From NCBI GenBank assembly GCA_008360955.1, contig LUCM01010366.1:117593-181592 (forward strand): a DNA stretch of 64,000 nucleotides, in the 5' to 3' direction. A program made the translations under genes and the position numbers. Positions 11,640 through 25,648 of the stretch are shown here, one piece after another; positions within the stretch are counted from its first letter, which is position 1, and every line of letters starts with the position of its first letter. The notes below the pieces were generated by a model. That model was not told the origin of the DNA, did no database searches, and saw nothing but the letters and a program-made list of their open reading frames with translations. The stretch comes from Fasciolopsis buskii. Its lineage: Eukaryota > Platyhelminthes > Trematoda > Plagiorchiida > Fasciolidae.

Positions 11640-11743
11640 AGAAGACACCAGTTCCGATAAGGACATTTTCAAGCAGTCACGTGATCGACATTTTCATTTG
11701 AAAGAATGTGTGGTATTTTTTTTTTCCAATCACACAAACCATT

Positions 11744-11775
11744 TTCATTCCATTCCGTTCCATTCCGTTCCATTC
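11744..11775. repeat. Pentanucleotide repeat (ATTCC/GTTCC)
   Basis: About six tandem five-base units alternating cattc and cgttc forms. Confidence 0.9.
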
Positions 11776-14723
11776 TAGCCTGTTGGGCTAAGTGTATGCA
11801 GTATGTAGACCAAAATTGGTTTATTCTTGTGGATCAACTTTGGAATTTCCTGTTAGTCAGTTAGGAGGTCTGGATTCACACGAAAAATGTTAATTTTTTG
11901 TTCACGATGAAATAAAATCGATTCCGTGTTTCGAACAAATAAGTCCGAAATGAGGATATGCGTACCACTAGTTTGGTAAACTATTTGTTAGCATTCGTAC
12001 GTGTGCACAATCCAGTCGATAGGATTGTTTATATCTACGGTTCGTATTGTAACCACTAAATCGAAATTGGAGGAAGTCACATGTGATTCGATTTAAATGA
12101 ATACAAAATTGGATTGAATGGAATAATTTAGGTTGTCAAGACAAGATCTATATTGATAGGCACTGTTCGGTTTTTCCAGTCAGGACTGGCGAGTGTCTCA
12201 GCACGATTGAACAGTTTTGTTGTTTTTCATATCCCGGATGATCTTGGATGCGTTCGTAATACCAACTTGATGCCTTTCCCAAGTCGGTGTTTTGCACCGT
12301 TTGAATTGGATGTCGTGTCTTTTTGATCGATTATGTCATGTCATGTGTGTGAATTGAAAATTTGTGGATACTTGGGTCTTCGTGGGACTGTGCTCAAATG
12401 CTGGCCGATTTAATTACCTCTGACTTCTGCTTGGGACAGGAGGTGACCTGGACTTGTGCAACTGTGCACACTTTAGTGTGTTCATCAGTGAATGGGAACT
12501 GTGTGAGTTTCCTAGGTTCGCGATCTGATACTAACAATCTTCCCCTGAAAGATGGTTTATTCATGGGACAGTGAATAAACCAGAGGTGAAAGCTGTTCGT
12601 TTTTTTCATACGGTTGAGCCCCTTCCTACCTGACGTTGATATGACAGACCAATATGTTCACTACTAGTCTCGAACACTGTTTCACGTGTGGATATCGTGA
12701 CCGATGGATTGAACCGGCCAATGGGGTTCGTCATAGTAGTGATTGACGGTAAACTAAAAGCGTATAACGGTCTATGAATGCTAACTGACCTCGGATTTTT
12801 CAATGCCATTTGTTCCGTGTGATCACCATTCGTTAGGTCTCACACGTGCCAGACGGAAAGCAGTACCCTAATGGTTATCGATTTCTGACTAATGACAAAC
12901 ACAAAGTATTGACGCTAATGGGACCATGTAAATGATAAAATGGGTTGTAAGATTCAATTCCCACTACTGGCTTTTGCTAATAGTCTTAATTGTGCGTCGA
13001 CCACGGGTGGTCTTGACGTCGTACCGGATGACAAAGAAACGGTTCCAAAAGCGCTGTTTGCTTGATGATGGTGTGAGGGAGCAATGAACAGTGGTCGTAG
13101 TAATTCAACTTCCCGCCGCGATCGAAGTGAACGGAACCACTGTGGGGTTCGTATAAGTTGCCGTGTATGTCCAGTGCGCACCGGTGTACCATGTGGCCCA
13201 ACATCCCGTTTAATTCTTACCAGGAGAATCCACGCAATAGGCAGTCCAACACCGATGAACTGTAGGAGCCGAACTGAGTCGAACTTCATGACCAATCGAC
13301 CGTAAATCGCCCACAAGATCACAATATTTTCTTCTCACATAAACATGCTGTAATTTACGTTCTTTCACCACGGCGATATCAAATCGGAATACCCAAACTA
13401 TGGATCTTTATCCCAAATCGTCGGTCTCATAGTCTTGGTGATGCGCTGCACAGGCGAGATCAGACAAGTTGAAGGGAACATGCTCGAAGTTCATTTGGAG
13501 CCAAATCGGCAAAAAAAGATTATACGACTGGTAATTTTTTGTCAGCAGATAAATTGATGAAGGCTGAATTAGTCGCCGACAACTGCGTGGTCATAATTGC
13601 ATAAAAACCCAGTGGAACTCGCATGGTTGAGAGCATGACAGAAGCGAGACAGCTGATTTAATTTCGTTTTTTCACTCAACACGATCCGTCTTTTCGGAAA
13701 ATGCGAGGTCACAATTGGTCATCTAATCTGAATAAGGACGTCTTGCACTGACAATAGTTTTGAATGGTCATTTTTTGATCAAAAAGAACCTCATAGTTTA
13801 GCTGACAGAGCACACGTGGTACAAGTACTTCGGTCACCTTCATGCTTGGGCTCGAATCCCACCGAGGTGGAAGGCTGTACACAGTTGAATCTCTTCTGCC
13901 CTTTTAAACTTTTAACTGAAAAATTATCATGTTGCTCTTCGTCAGTACACGAGGTGGAATCTGACAAAACACCGTTGGCAGATGATGTTTACACGAGCCT
14001 CATAGCGCCTGGTTCCGTGGTTATGGGCAATAGTGCCGTTGAGTACATTCGAAAAGAGCCCCCCGGCTGTTCTACGAAGGCTTTTAGTGATTTCTCGCGC
14101 AACTTGCTTGAAAGTCGACTAGGATCTATCATGAATGTTATCACACGACTTGATTCTCATTTGTGAATTTTCTCAGAAGCCTCTGTCGGATAAGTAACGT
14201 TTGTCTCCTAAACTTTTCCAATGTATTCGACATTTTTACACGATTGCTTCCGTTTCACAAACTAAAAATTATTGGGCTACCTCAGGTCTCCATTAATGTG
14301 AGTGTTGTTCGAATATCTTACTGCCATTTATTCAACATACACGACTCGTAGCAGAAAAAATATCAAAACCGGTGGTTTACAGTCTAGGAGTGTTTGTTCT
14401 CCTTTATTTATTTTTCACATACGTCATCGATTGATCAGTTGGTCGAGTCACATCTAGATCAGAGAATTTCGTTGATATCGTTTCCACTGAGTGATCTTCC
14501 ATTTACAATTTCTCTCTCATTCAGCTAATTATTTTGAAGCTGTGCCATCTTATTAATACAGATTCGGCACGAACGACAACGTTACTCGCTCCGTGCCGTG
14601 ATTATGGATGCGAGAACAATGAAATCTCGGGACATTTTGCTGTAAATCAATGATGAACAATACATTAAATTCACACGAACTTCAACGGCGACCTCATGTA
14701 GTCAGTCAGCCAGTCAGTCGGTA

Positions 14724-14742
14724 GATCGATCGATCGATCGAT
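14724..14742. repeat. (GATC)n tetranucleotide run
   Basis: Nearly five GATC units, preceded by an imperfect gtcagtca repeat. Confidence 0.9.
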
Positions 14743-15164
14743 CCGCAGATCAATAAGAACAAGCGCTACCCATATCACTGAAATTCACCCATGCCATCTG
14801 ACCACACCGGAGTGCTGTTTTTGTCACAGTTTAAAAATGTCGGGCTAGCAGAACTGGCTGATACAACCAAGGGTGTGAACAGTTCAATTAAACAAATTAA
14901 TGGTTCCAATTTAGTCAACAGTGGGGAAAGCTCCAGTATTAATTAGATCGATAGACCACACAGTTGTCAAACATCAGCAATCAGAGGTAGTTGAATAGAA
15001 GAGAAACTCCTTACACGAGAGATGAATCATGAACGAAGCAGATGTAAAATAGAGGAATTCCAACTTTGGGCCCACAGGTCACATTTTAACCGACATTTCC
15101 AGTCTAAAGAGAACGGAAGATAAAGAAGTTGAAATGACACGTTGAAGTGACGGACCGTTCGTTT

Positions 15165-15345
15165 TATTATCTTTTATCTTGTACTTTCTTTTTATCAACG
15201 AGATAACAATGTACATCTTTTTTTCAGGAAGGACTCAGTGGCCAACGGAGAATGTCGAGTGGAGAAGTTGACCGGCGGTGGGAGAATTCGAACCGCGACC
15301 TTCACGTCCGAACGTCACGACCTTATCAGCTCGGCCACTGCAGGC
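15165..15345 (-). repeat. SINE family A, full-length copy
   Basis: On the minus strand the head starts near 15345 and the B-box-like ggttcgaattctccc follows. The middle block is diverged (a short rearranged ctcgacattctcc segment replaces the usual cttggcagccctc). The tail is complete, ending in aagataataa near 15165. Confidence 0.88.
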
Positions 15346-16859
15346 CTGGTCATTTTGTAACAATGAAAGATAGAAAAGTTTGGACTTGAGCAAATCGTGT
15401 TCTAACATCGTTTTCCCCAGAGAAAGGTGAACTGATCAATTATGTTCGAAATGATTTTACGTCTTTCGGATCTGGGGCATTCTGACCCTATTTAACAAAT
15501 CACCAGATTTGGTAGGAGACAGATTTGGCGAGATGTTAACCTTGTCAGTCGTGGGCGTAGAACAGCTTCAGATTTGTAGGAGATCGGGCTGGTAATTGTG
15601 ATGTTGACGCATGTGGTGATATAATAAGAAATTCGGTTAAAAATTTCTTGTCGAAAAAGAATGGCGATATAAGAGAAAAAATGATTTTTATAGCGGTGAT
15701 AACTCAACAGTCTATCAACTCTGTGGTTCACCTACGCCTGATGTACGATCTAAATGTCCAGATCGAAATGGGAAATGCCATGGGAGTTTCGAACCGGAGA
15801 TTTTGACACGAGTAGAGTAAGACAAAGTGTTCAAAAGCCCATGAACTTACGAAGCATGTCTTAGTACGTATACTTTTTGGTCATTTCAGGTCAAGGGTTA
15901 CTATTCCAATTACTTGGGATAAGACCAACAGTCGAGAAGTTTGGTTTGTGGACCCCCTACTGAAACACGTCTCCGAAAAGGATGTTGACACTCCCTTGTT
16001 GGTAAGGCATCACAACGGCCACATCGCTTTGCCATAGACAAACTTCAGTAGAGGTGTATAATAGGGACGCTTACTGGACGAAAGCTCACCACATTCTCTG
16101 CGATTGAAGTTGCGAAGATGTGGTAGCTGGGCACTGACCGTAGTCACCATTCACCGTCTTTCATCTGACCATCCCCTATCTGAGTACGCGTCAGTTAGCA
16201 TCTAGCTGCGTCCCATTTGTTGAGTAGAAACTCAACATGGATAGGCAGATTATCACATTTACAATCAACTTAACACTTTGGGTGATCGCTTTCGAACTAG
16301 GCCAATAGAATCGCGTGCACGTTGGCAAGGACCATCGGCACAAGAGTCCTCAAAAAACAGGAAATTTTATCCAAGTTAGTAGGTTTTAATATTTCGCTTA
16401 ACCTTTGTCAATTGCATACGCGAAACAAATCTTACAGGGTCCCACCAGATGAATAAAACGGTCTGAAACTGGTGTGAAGTGAAAATCTTCACATCACTGA
16501 TTCCCGTTCAAACAAATCATCGGATTTCTACTAAGAAGTTGGTAAAGCACCTTTTTATGAATACTTTACTGTCCGACGTATTTTGCGTTGCTTGTGCTTT
16601 AATCCCTCTGAATTTCACCATATTCGGGCGACATTGTATATCTGCCAGAAATAGGGTTGGTGACTGTGGTGGACGGATATGTGGTCAAAACTACACGAAA
16701 TTTGTTTAACTAAATTTAAGTCCAAAGCATTTCAATTGTTTGGATCGATCATTTCCGCGCGTACAGAGTTGAAATGCGTCATCGAATCCTCATTGTTTTC
16801 GGTGATTCATTCTCAGGACGTTAGAATCACATTTACAAAGCATGACATGGTGGTACGGG
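15346..16859. other. Unassigned stretch
   Basis: No repeat family or recognisable coding segment was found. The last few hundred bases could be decayed upstream parts of the Penelope-like element that follows, but I could not align them. Confidence 0.4.
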
Positions 16860-17391
16860 CGCAAACAGTTAGCGGGTGCCCAGTCGGTTTGGTTATTCGA
16901 TCGGTTGTTCGACTGCGCCAAAGCACTTTTTCGAAATGCTACCTGAAAAAGAGTGCACACAAACTTCTAGAGTTTTGTACCTATACATCGAAAAAACTAA
17001 CTTCATATGGTGTTTCACTTCAAGCGGCCGACGTATGTGTTCCGGTGACAAACTGGACACAGAACTGCGAACAATTTACACCGTCCTGTCAGCTAATGGA
17101 TATCCAGACAGATTTAGTAATGCCAACGCGAACTTCACACAGACCACAGAGAGGGTACTAGGGATGGCTAGGAAAGCTCTATTCATTTGTCTTCCCTTCA
17201 GAGGCAACGCCGCAAATGAGAGGGTCTGTAAAGCATTATTTGTTCCAGTTGAAGCCACATTCAACGCGAATACAATCAGATGCCGGGTCTCAACTACACC
17301 CGTAGTCAGCTGTGAGAACAGGGATAAACTGCCTTTGTTGACCTACCCAGTGATTGTCTATCAATTCAAGTGCACCCGTGGTGCTACTTAA
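16860..17391 (+). pseudogene. Penelope-like retroelement fragment (C-terminal RT to start of GIY-YIG linker)
   Basis: The frame 16876-17391 reads in order: a segment like the RT tail (FIWCFTSSGRRMCSGDKLD), LRTIYTVLSANGYPDRF (about 17065-17115), LFICLPFRGN (about 17179-17208), a stretch matching the usual linker, and YPVIVYQFKC at about 17344-17373. In Penelope-like elements NGYP, LPF and YQFxC lie in this order between the reverse transcriptase and the GIY-YIG endonuclease. Here the frame stops just past YQFKC, so the nuclease is missing. The upstream RT catalytic core was not identified. The assignment rests on motif order and is moderately firm. Confidence 0.65.
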
Positions 17392-19070
17392 GTGGGTTGA
17401 ATGGCAAGGCAATGGTCTAAACAAATGAAAGCGCATCAGCGAGGCTAGCTTCAACGCGAGGAGAACGAGTCTGTTTCTTGCTCAATTACGGCCAGTTCAC
17501 TCGAATCAGGGCCCCCATTAGGACCGGACAACGTATTTCGTGTTGCGTGAAGGGTATCGCGTCGCGAATCGAAAGCGATACCGTCGTGAACATCACTTTA
17601 TCGATCGAGGTCAACGATTGCCATACGATAACGCCGACTAAATTTCTCTCCACCCCACACCCCACCCGCCTGCTCTGCATCGACCAATCGATTGTCTGAT
17701 CAATCGATCGCACAAAAAAACCGGCTAACTGTTTCCCGTAACCTTCATTTTACGTTAAAATGAATCATTGAAAGCATATGTTCACCCATGCAACGTGTTT
17801 CGATCAGAATCGTGGGTCCGTTTGATAATTTGAGGAATCATCACTGCCCTACGATAACCAAGCGGATTTGCCATGGACACAGACGTCACTCTTTGTAGGC
17901 AAATAGAAAAGGTTAACCAGCCCGGAGGTCAGTCCACGATGTTCTCGAAGCCATCTGGATAGGACACGGTAGTCTGGTCAGTTCCTAATATTGTATTCCA
18001 TCGGAGGCACTGATTTGTCGGACACTCAGGCAAGAACAGGTGTTTGCTTATGGGTGTGTGTGTATGTGTGTACATCTATATAGATGTATATGGGTTTCTG
18101 TGTGTCTGTGTGCGTATATGCATGCCGATAGAAATGAAATTCTGACAGACAGAGATGAGGCTACTCGACACACCGGTGCGCAATGGCTTATTCACATTTG
18201 CCGCCATTCCACTTTACGAGCTTGTTCGGACAAGGTTAAATCGAGAGGAGAGAAAAAAAACTAATCAGGTCACTTAAGGTTATCGGATAAAATAATTGGG
18301 TCCGCGAAACAATAGAACACAGTATTCAACGAGTCAATAAAAGAGTTCCACACAAATTTATCCAAAATAGGAAACAATCATGAGTTGCTCTGAGATGTAC
18401 GAGGTAATCCAAGACACAAGTAAACAAATTCACGTGACAAGGAGAGCTCGAGAGAGAAAAAAAAACGGGAACAGAAACAAATTTCCTTCGGTTGGTTTGG
18501 AATGAAAATTACAAATTTGTTTGTCTCGTGAGCACAGTGAAAATATGGAACACGGAGGAATCGAAGGGTTCTTATCGATTATTTATTCTCAACCTTTTAC
18601 AATAATATATTAGGTTAAAAAAAAGGCAGCGAAACTTGATCGAGAAACGTGGCGTAATCAGTGTCTTCATTAACTTGTTTCTGTGCTAGTGCAAGTCAGT
18701 CTGTTGTTTTGTTTCGAAATTAAGAATTAAAGCCCACTAGTACGTTCCTTTTTAATTTACATGCTATTGTAAAAGCTGGTGAATGAAGCAATGGAAACAC
18801 TTTGCGGATTTATCCGTGTTCACTCCAACCCGTGAGAATTTCCCGTCAACAGTGAAATAATCTTTGCTTGCTAGTCGTCAGCTGGGTTCATGAATTGGAG
18901 AATTGTACCGCGACAGCCATTCAACTCAGCCGTCCACATCCACCAATCCAAACTGACGCCTGTGTAACCATAGCTCCGGTGGTATGCCATAACAAAGACA
19001 ACATTTTAAGGTATTTGAAAACAACCTAGTCAATGCGCCGTAGGTTGATCAGTCCAGCGAATGGCACATT
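17392..19070. other. Unassigned stretch with a TG-rich segment
   Basis: An imperfect TG/TA-rich segment lies at 18053-18120 and purine-rich patches near 18440-18470. Nothing else is recognised. Confidence 0.45.
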
Positions 19071-19238
19071 TCTATCTTTTATCTTTCACCTCTTTTTTAT
19101 CAATAAAATAATAGTGAACACCTTTTTCTCAGGAAGGGGACCGCAGCCAACAGAGGGCTGCCAAGTGAGGAAGTTGATCAGCGATGGGAGGGTTCGAACC
19201 CGCAACGTTTACTCTCTTATCCGTTTGGCCACCGCCGT
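19071..19238 (-). repeat. SINE family A copy with head deletion
   Basis: On the minus strand it has the head with gggttcgaaccctccc (about 19184-19200) and the complete tail. About 16 bases between the two promoter-like boxes are missing compared with other copies (around 19205-19215). Confidence 0.87.
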
Positions 19239-20974
19239 CGAGCTACACAAGTTGTACACAGACCTATCGCAGAAATGTCCAACGTTACCGATAAAAGAAA
19301 TATCGATCGAATAGTTTCCAAATTTATTTGTGCAGTTCAATTGGGTGGAAGGCTGGGACGAGCTTTAGGCAAAAACAAATGGATGATTAGATTAAGGATG
19401 CTATCAATATGCCCATTCCATGATGGGTTGACATGATAAACGGGACTTTATGTGCGAATAATCTTTGATCACACGCTTCAATTATTGATGCAACGAAAAC
19501 TGACGTAATTTTTTTCGAAAACAGGGTAATGACTACCAAGGGGGTTCACAAATCGCAAAGTTGACCGGTGGTGTCAATGCATTAGGAAGCGGGACGCAAA
19601 CAAACTTGAGTGAACAAAATCGAACCCAGAGAAGAGTGTATTCATTAGACACTTGAGATCAATTTTTATCCGATCTTCTGCAACACTGAGCTGTCATTTG
19701 ACGTGATCCGGCACTTTCTGCTCGTTAAAGGAATCCTCTGAAACAGAGGAAAGAAAAAAGATATAGTGCAATTCCTGACCGCATTTCATTTTGAAGTCGT
19801 TTTCAAATTTCACAAAGCAGCACTAGTTCTCAGTAGAATCCGTTCCCGGAGTTCATGTCCTCACAAGTACCTTTAGCTCTGACTGTATTGAAACTATGGA
19901 GTGAGTATTGCGACGTGGCACACACGCAAGCATTTTTATGATTAGGAACCGAGTATTGGGTAACGGGTCAGGGCCTAGTTCATCACAATTTGCAGACTTC
20001 ATTTGTTGGGTCACGTGGTGCGTTTGGCAAATCCATGTCTGCCTTGTCATGTGTTGTTTTTTGTTTCTCTAATAGAATGGAAGAAAACACTTGAAGGTCA
20101 GCAGATGATGTGCAGTTGTGAAGTAAGAAAATGCACAACGAATAGGTAGAATAAGTGTCTCACGTCTCCGCGGTTGGAGTCCCAAGGATATGGGAACTAC
20201 CTGTCTGGAGGAACTGAGGGAAATGGGAGCAAACTCTGAACAGTGTCGTTACTTTCTGTCGTGTTCTAATTAGGACTGATAATGATATCAACTCGGGGAA
20301 ACATTTTGTTTCTTTAAGATCACACAGGATTAGCCATCTTTCGACCAAACTTAGTTCATTTTTTGTAGACCACCGCAAGTAATGTCAAATTCCGGAGGTA
20401 AATCCAAAAAGATTTAAAACAAATGGTATTTGGCTAAACTGCACGCAGCCGAAAAATGCACACACTTTATCTGATCTGAATGAACCAATCCAAGGCTTTC
20501 TGCACTTTTGGAATGGAACCATTTAGAATGAACAAATCCAGCCGATCGATCAAAATGGTGGAAGAAATGTGACCAATTTGTGGTTTCGAAAAAGGTGTAT
20601 TGATCTGAGATCAGGTTACCGACTTCCCTGTTATTTTCGTCGTTGGACTCGACGTTGCGAATTGCGAATCCAGGTGACATCACAGCTGCAAACTAGTGCT
20701 CAGTCGGTATTGTTTACGCCCTGCTAATGCTGAAGACAAAAAAACGAACAAGCATCTTCCGATGATGTTTCTTCAAAGCCTGGTTTATCCCAGATAGTTC
20801 AGCAATGAACAGGCTTACTAGTGTGATGAGCACCAATCGGCTGAACTAAGTAAGAACGGCTGGAAACAAAGCAGTATGCTGAAGATGTGCAGCTAGATTC
20901 TCATAAATTAGAGCTCCTTGGTTCGGTAAATTTGAGGAACGAAAAACTGCAGAACATGGACACATCTAAACACG
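19239..20974. other. Unassigned stretch
   Basis: Nothing recognised. A short piece at about 19555-19575 (caaagttgaccggtggtg) recalls the middle of SINE family A but is too short to call. Confidence 0.4.
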
Positions 20975-21164
20975 GTGGCGGTGGTCAAACGGATAAGCAA
21001 TGGCATTCGGACGTGAGGGTTGCGGGTTCGAGTCCTTTCACGACTGGTCAGATTCCCCCCTCCCACTTGGAAGCCCTCTGTTGGCTGCGGCCCCCTTCCT
21101 GGAAAATGATGCAAACGTTCGTTTCATTAATAAAGTTAGCGAAAAGATAAGAGCAAAATAAAAG
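20975..21164 (+). repeat. SINE family A, full-length copy
   Basis: Head at 20977 (ggcggtggtcaaacggat), B-box-like gggttcgagtcc at about 21026. The middle block is full length with extra C residues at 21053-21060. The tail has ttcattaataaag followed by two agataa-like endings. Confidence 0.9.
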
Positions 21165-21548
21165 ATGAATGGAATCAGTGGCATGTAACCCATGGAATCT
21201 GGCATCTCCGACGGCAGTCTAGGTCTGGAACTGACAGTCCCCTTCATTCGGTTGAGTAGAACGAATAGAAGAAGCAAATTACGAGTCATAGACATTCCTT
21301 CCTATCTTCTCATTGGTTCACATAAAGCTTGTTAGTCAACGCAGAGTTAAGACACCGAGCAATATTGGTGAAAACAGACAGAATTAATAAACTACTCAGT
21401 AAAAGCCGATTGGCAGACGTCAGGGGAAGTCAAGTTAGCGACCAGCACCAGCCCACTTGTTACCGTCTTGATATTTTCGGGTAAAATGTTGTACGTCAAA
21501 AAGACAAGGAAAAGTGTCTGCTAACGATTGGCACAACAGCTCAGTTGG
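21165..21548. other. Unassigned spacer between two family A SINEs
   Basis: No feature recognised. The two flanking SINEs share orientation and lie about 385 bases apart. Confidence 0.4.
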
Positions 21549-21726
21549 CCGGCGGTGGCCAAACGGATAAGGTCGTGGCGTTTGGACGTGAATGTCGCGG
21601 GTTCGAATCCTCCCACCTCCGATCAACTTCCGCACTTGGCAGCCCTCTGCTGGCGGCGATCCCCTTCTTGAAATAAATGATGTACATTGTTGTTTCATCA
21701 TTAAAAAGAAAGTAAAAGATAAAAGA
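21549..21726 (+). repeat. SINE family A, best-preserved copy
   Basis: This copy is close to the family consensus: ggcggtggccaaacggat at 21551, gggttcgaatcctccc at 21598, cttggcagccctctgctgg at 21635, and gatgtacattgttgtttcat near 21680. It ends in a gtaaaagataaaag tail. The tRNA-like head of about 70 bases carries both promoter-like boxes. Confidence 0.93.
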
Positions 21727-24700
21727 CTGTTCCTCATTGAAATAAGAGATGAAGTTATGTTCCATACTCGGGCAATTAAATCCCGTATCTGGTTGTCTCT
21801 CTTCGTCCTTTTCTTGTTCTTTCATCGTTTTGCTGTTTTGCCTTTTTGTGAAATTCGTCGTCCAATTATTTGTCAACAATCCGCGTCGCTTCTCTTTAGG
21901 CGATTTCGATCCTAGTCTCTGCTCGATGATGGTCGTGGATAAGGTTGACGAAAGTACCAGTTCTTCTCCTCTACCTCAAAGGACCACACTTCCAAATTGA
22001 CCAGTAAAGTAGGATCTCCAAGGACGCTAAGGTAGCAATAGGTTTGACTAACCGGAAGCTAGGAGGCCCAATTCATGTGACCTGATACCGATCAATGCAA
22101 TTTCACAGTGCTTACCTTTGATTCAGTCACGCTGAACCTCGGTGTGGGTGATAGGACCTTTGAATTCCGACTGTTCGCTGGTAGAAAGTTTTCGGCCTGT
22201 TTTAACAGCAGTATATGTTGTCGGATTACATAGATGTCGGAATTTCAGAACTGGAATGATGTTCCGCAGTATGCCTTTCTTCCCTTTGGCTACTGTGGTT
22301 ATCTGTGTCCTCGCGAAGCTGAGGCTCATCCGATAAATCCCCCAAACTGCCTAAGCTGAAATATGTTCATATAGAATAATATCAAACCTTGAAAGTCAAG
22401 GGAATCTGTGAGAGGGATATTTGGCAGTTTATGAATCATGGGAGTTTGGTCACTCGGTTGACAATTACTCAGAAGTCGCGGCAGCAACCCGGAAACTGAG
22501 CCAACATTTTTGAGTTCGTCAGGAGGAAACCGTTGCCATACGCATGGCGAATGGTTGACTCTCAAGTCCTCATGACTGTTAAATGAAAGTTTAGGTGCTT
22601 GAACAATGATCATGTTACGGAAACCGATGCTGATGCAAATGCGATCGAACCTCCAGGCTCAAAAAACAGTGGTTTGAAAACGAAGTCTTATGTGTTTGTC
22701 ATTCAGTCCAAATTCGGGCAAATAACGTACGACAATCAGTCTCTCTTGTAATGGTGTATACAGGAGGTGGACACACACACGCTGTTTACTTATTTGGGCG
22801 ATATCTGCACAAATTCAACCTGGTAATTCTGAATAGTCTGGACTGGTGTTCGTGATGCGGCGGTTGAACACATTCGAACACAGATGGAAGGGTCAGGTTA
22901 AATCCATGGTTGCGCTGGAGACGTGCACCATTGATGAGCTCTAATAAGAACGGAACTCGAATCTAGTTCTTCCCAAGTGTAGACCAGCTGGATGATACGA
23001 TGCCTGTTTGTGAAATGTGTAGCGTGGATGACAATCATTCAACAATAGTAACCGTGATCCCATGCACTAGAGGAAATTAATTTTGAAATCTGTATACTTA
23101 TTTGGTTCACTTTGATTCATCCGAATTATTCCAGTCTGGCGTAAACCTATCGTTTTCGACCTGTTCACGAATAGGTACCATTCATGCTAACAAACTGTTT
23201 TTTTGTACTATGTCCACATTAAAAACAACACAGACCATTTGCATATAACAAACTATTCGTGAATGATTTGTCTGCTCTCTTATCGGTGCCCCTAGTCGTT
23301 TGACCAAGTCCACACGCTTTTTATGAATTATCATGTACAATCTCTATCTTAGGCTATGTCATTCGGAAAGATATCCGTTGGCCGCCGGTTAGATGCTTTC
23401 GAGTTTAACATTGCTGATGACTAATCATTTGAAAATCGTTCTCATATCTGCGTTCTTGAAGGAATGCAGCATGATGAATTAATCATGGAGTTAAACCACT
23501 TGATCGTTAAGAGCCAATCGATATTTCTTCACAATGATTACCTTGGCACATTGGGAATAAGAAAATCGACTCCGTTTGAAAAAAACTACCGAAAATGGCC
23601 AAAAGTGGACCGAGCACACATACATCAAGCCGGATGTGAGCTTGTGGACATTTTCCAGACTTATCACTTTCATTTCGAGATTGTATGTGGTATTTGTTGC
23701 CTTCACAAGTGCTCAATCGGAAAACCGCATTTCTCAGATCCATTATTATCAACAATTGATTTAGAGGTCCTCATACACACACACGCAGACCTAGAAAGCC
23801 AGACCGATTCGTTCACCCAATAACAGACTGAAAGATTGAACATACGATCCAAAGCAAGTAGCCATTTTATCTTCGATCTAAAAATGGTCATCAGTCGATT
23901 TTTAGATGACAGATTGCGATTCGCTATCATCCGATTTGTTGTCTCATCTGACCTAGGGAGACTTGATGCCACCCTATGCCGGATCATCACTTCCGGTTCC
24001 CATCCACTGTTCGTGTGCAACAGACCCGGGCAGTTACGGGCCATTTCCAGTGAACTACTCCTACACATTCTTGTTGTTACCACCATTCACATAACTTTGC
24101 TCCGAGATGCAAAATTCATGCCTGGAGCTGTTCCAGTAGTAGTGAATCACGTAATTTCTATTCTCGACGGGGTCGACAATAGAACGGAATGGAATGTTGC
24201 TTTACAATTGTCAGGTATATTTAGCATTCTTTGAGGTTCAGATTTGGTTGCGCGATCGATTGCAAATTCCATATTTGCAAACCGCATGTTCTCGCCCTAA
24301 CTGCTAACTGTTACCATCTTTGGTGTTGCTGTCAGTGCTGTTGTTGTTGTTGCTGCTGTTGCCGGTGTTGTGGTCGTTCTCTCTCCCCGGTCTTGTTGGT
24401 TTTCCCTTCAGTCACTTGGGCGGGTGTTGACCCGGACGGTCGTTTGCCTCATCACACAGCCTAGAGTGATCAACTTTTGTGGAAATGTTCGTGCTTGCTT
24501 TGTACCTCTACCAAATCGGATAGAAAATAGCCTGGTAACGTCACTTTGACGCCTTCCCCTAACAGCCTGACGGATTTTCAAATCGATTTCTAACAATTGT
24601 TTGAATCTGTTTTTTTTTCTGCCCAGAAACGAGAACTAATGTGTTGTTTTCCAATGCGATGTTAAACTTTGATTTATTTGCTTAAACTACACCGGAGTAG

Positions 24701-25648
24701 ATGACGAACAAGCCAATCAGAGGCTAGGTGAATGGGACATGGAAAACATCCACCTGTCCCAGTTCGTCTCGGTCTTGTTTGGATTATTTATGAAACAGTC
24801 ATCTAGGACATTGTCTACGCGAAACTGTGCCCCATTTTTCAGGCATCTATTAGAACTTTTGTTGGCGAATCTCCAAATTTTTCCCATGTTGATTCCAGTT
24901 GGTAGCGAAAAAAATCGAACAGGATAATCATTCCATCCAAACACACGACCGGCTGACGTAGCTGATCCGGACAAAGGTGGTTTGTTTCCCAATATTTGCC
25001 CGGGTGTGGTGTGTAGCAGTCGGTTAGGTCAGGCATAAATCCTTTGACTTTTTCTTCAGTATTTATTCAGACGGGAACAATATTTTCCAGTCCTAACAGA
25101 ACTGAAAAGGGTGAATTTTCTTTTCAGATCTGAGTCCACATGCGAAGCGGTAGTGAAAGTAGTTGAGCGCATCAACGGAGTGAACATACGCGTGAACAGA
25201 ACTCGGAGATTTTCCTGGGAACTGAAATCCCGTAAGTAGGCAAAAAACAGTGTTTTGTAGAAATCATTTTGGGCATCATACAAAAGCTCAAAATTTGGTC
25301 TTTTTTGATGACACGAAAATCAATAATTCGAGGGTGAACCGTAAATCGAAAAATGTTCCCCGGGAACTGACTGACTGTTAATGGAAACGAAATAATTTGA
25401 CATTTTTTGGTAAATATTCGCCACCTACCATCACTATGGTTAAGGAATAGAGGATTACTTGTTTTATCCCGCGAGAAAAAAAAGCAGATTTTGTTCACCG
25501 GCGCATCTCAACATACACGGCGAAAGTTTGATAACTCCTGTTCACAATGATATCATCGAGAAAAATAAAATAACCAGGTAAAGATCAGAACATCCGGTTC
25601 TCGGGTGACTCAGCAAAGCAATGGACTGCTGGAAGACTTATCTTTTGA

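Larger units (their letters stand above)
10373..15164. other. Long unassigned stretch with microsatellites only
   Basis: No transposon or protein family is recognised over about 4.8 kb. Local features are a (TG)n run at 10999-11020, a G-rich tract at 11613-11639, a TTCCA-like pentamer run at 11744-11775 and a GATC run at 14724-14742. A 116-codon frame at 13816-14166 has no recognised domain. Confidence 0.45.

Noticed and set aside
13816..14166. A 116-codon frame preceded by a B-box-like ggctcgaatcccacc
   Set aside because: No domain is recognised and no SINE or tRNA body surrounds the box; both are compatible with chance.
20880..20910. QYAEDVQLD resembling a YADD reverse transcriptase motif
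   Set aside because: No other RT motif is found on either side within the expected distance, so this is likely chance.
21549..21620. Possible functional tRNA genes at the SINE heads
   Set aside because: The heads have pol III box-like motifs but are always joined to the same non-tRNA tail, and a proper acceptor stem is not evident.
23464..24234. Two consecutive plus-strand frames of 119 and 132 codons as a gene
   Set aside because: They overlap equally long frames on the other strand, have no recognised domain, and show no clear splice sites joining them.
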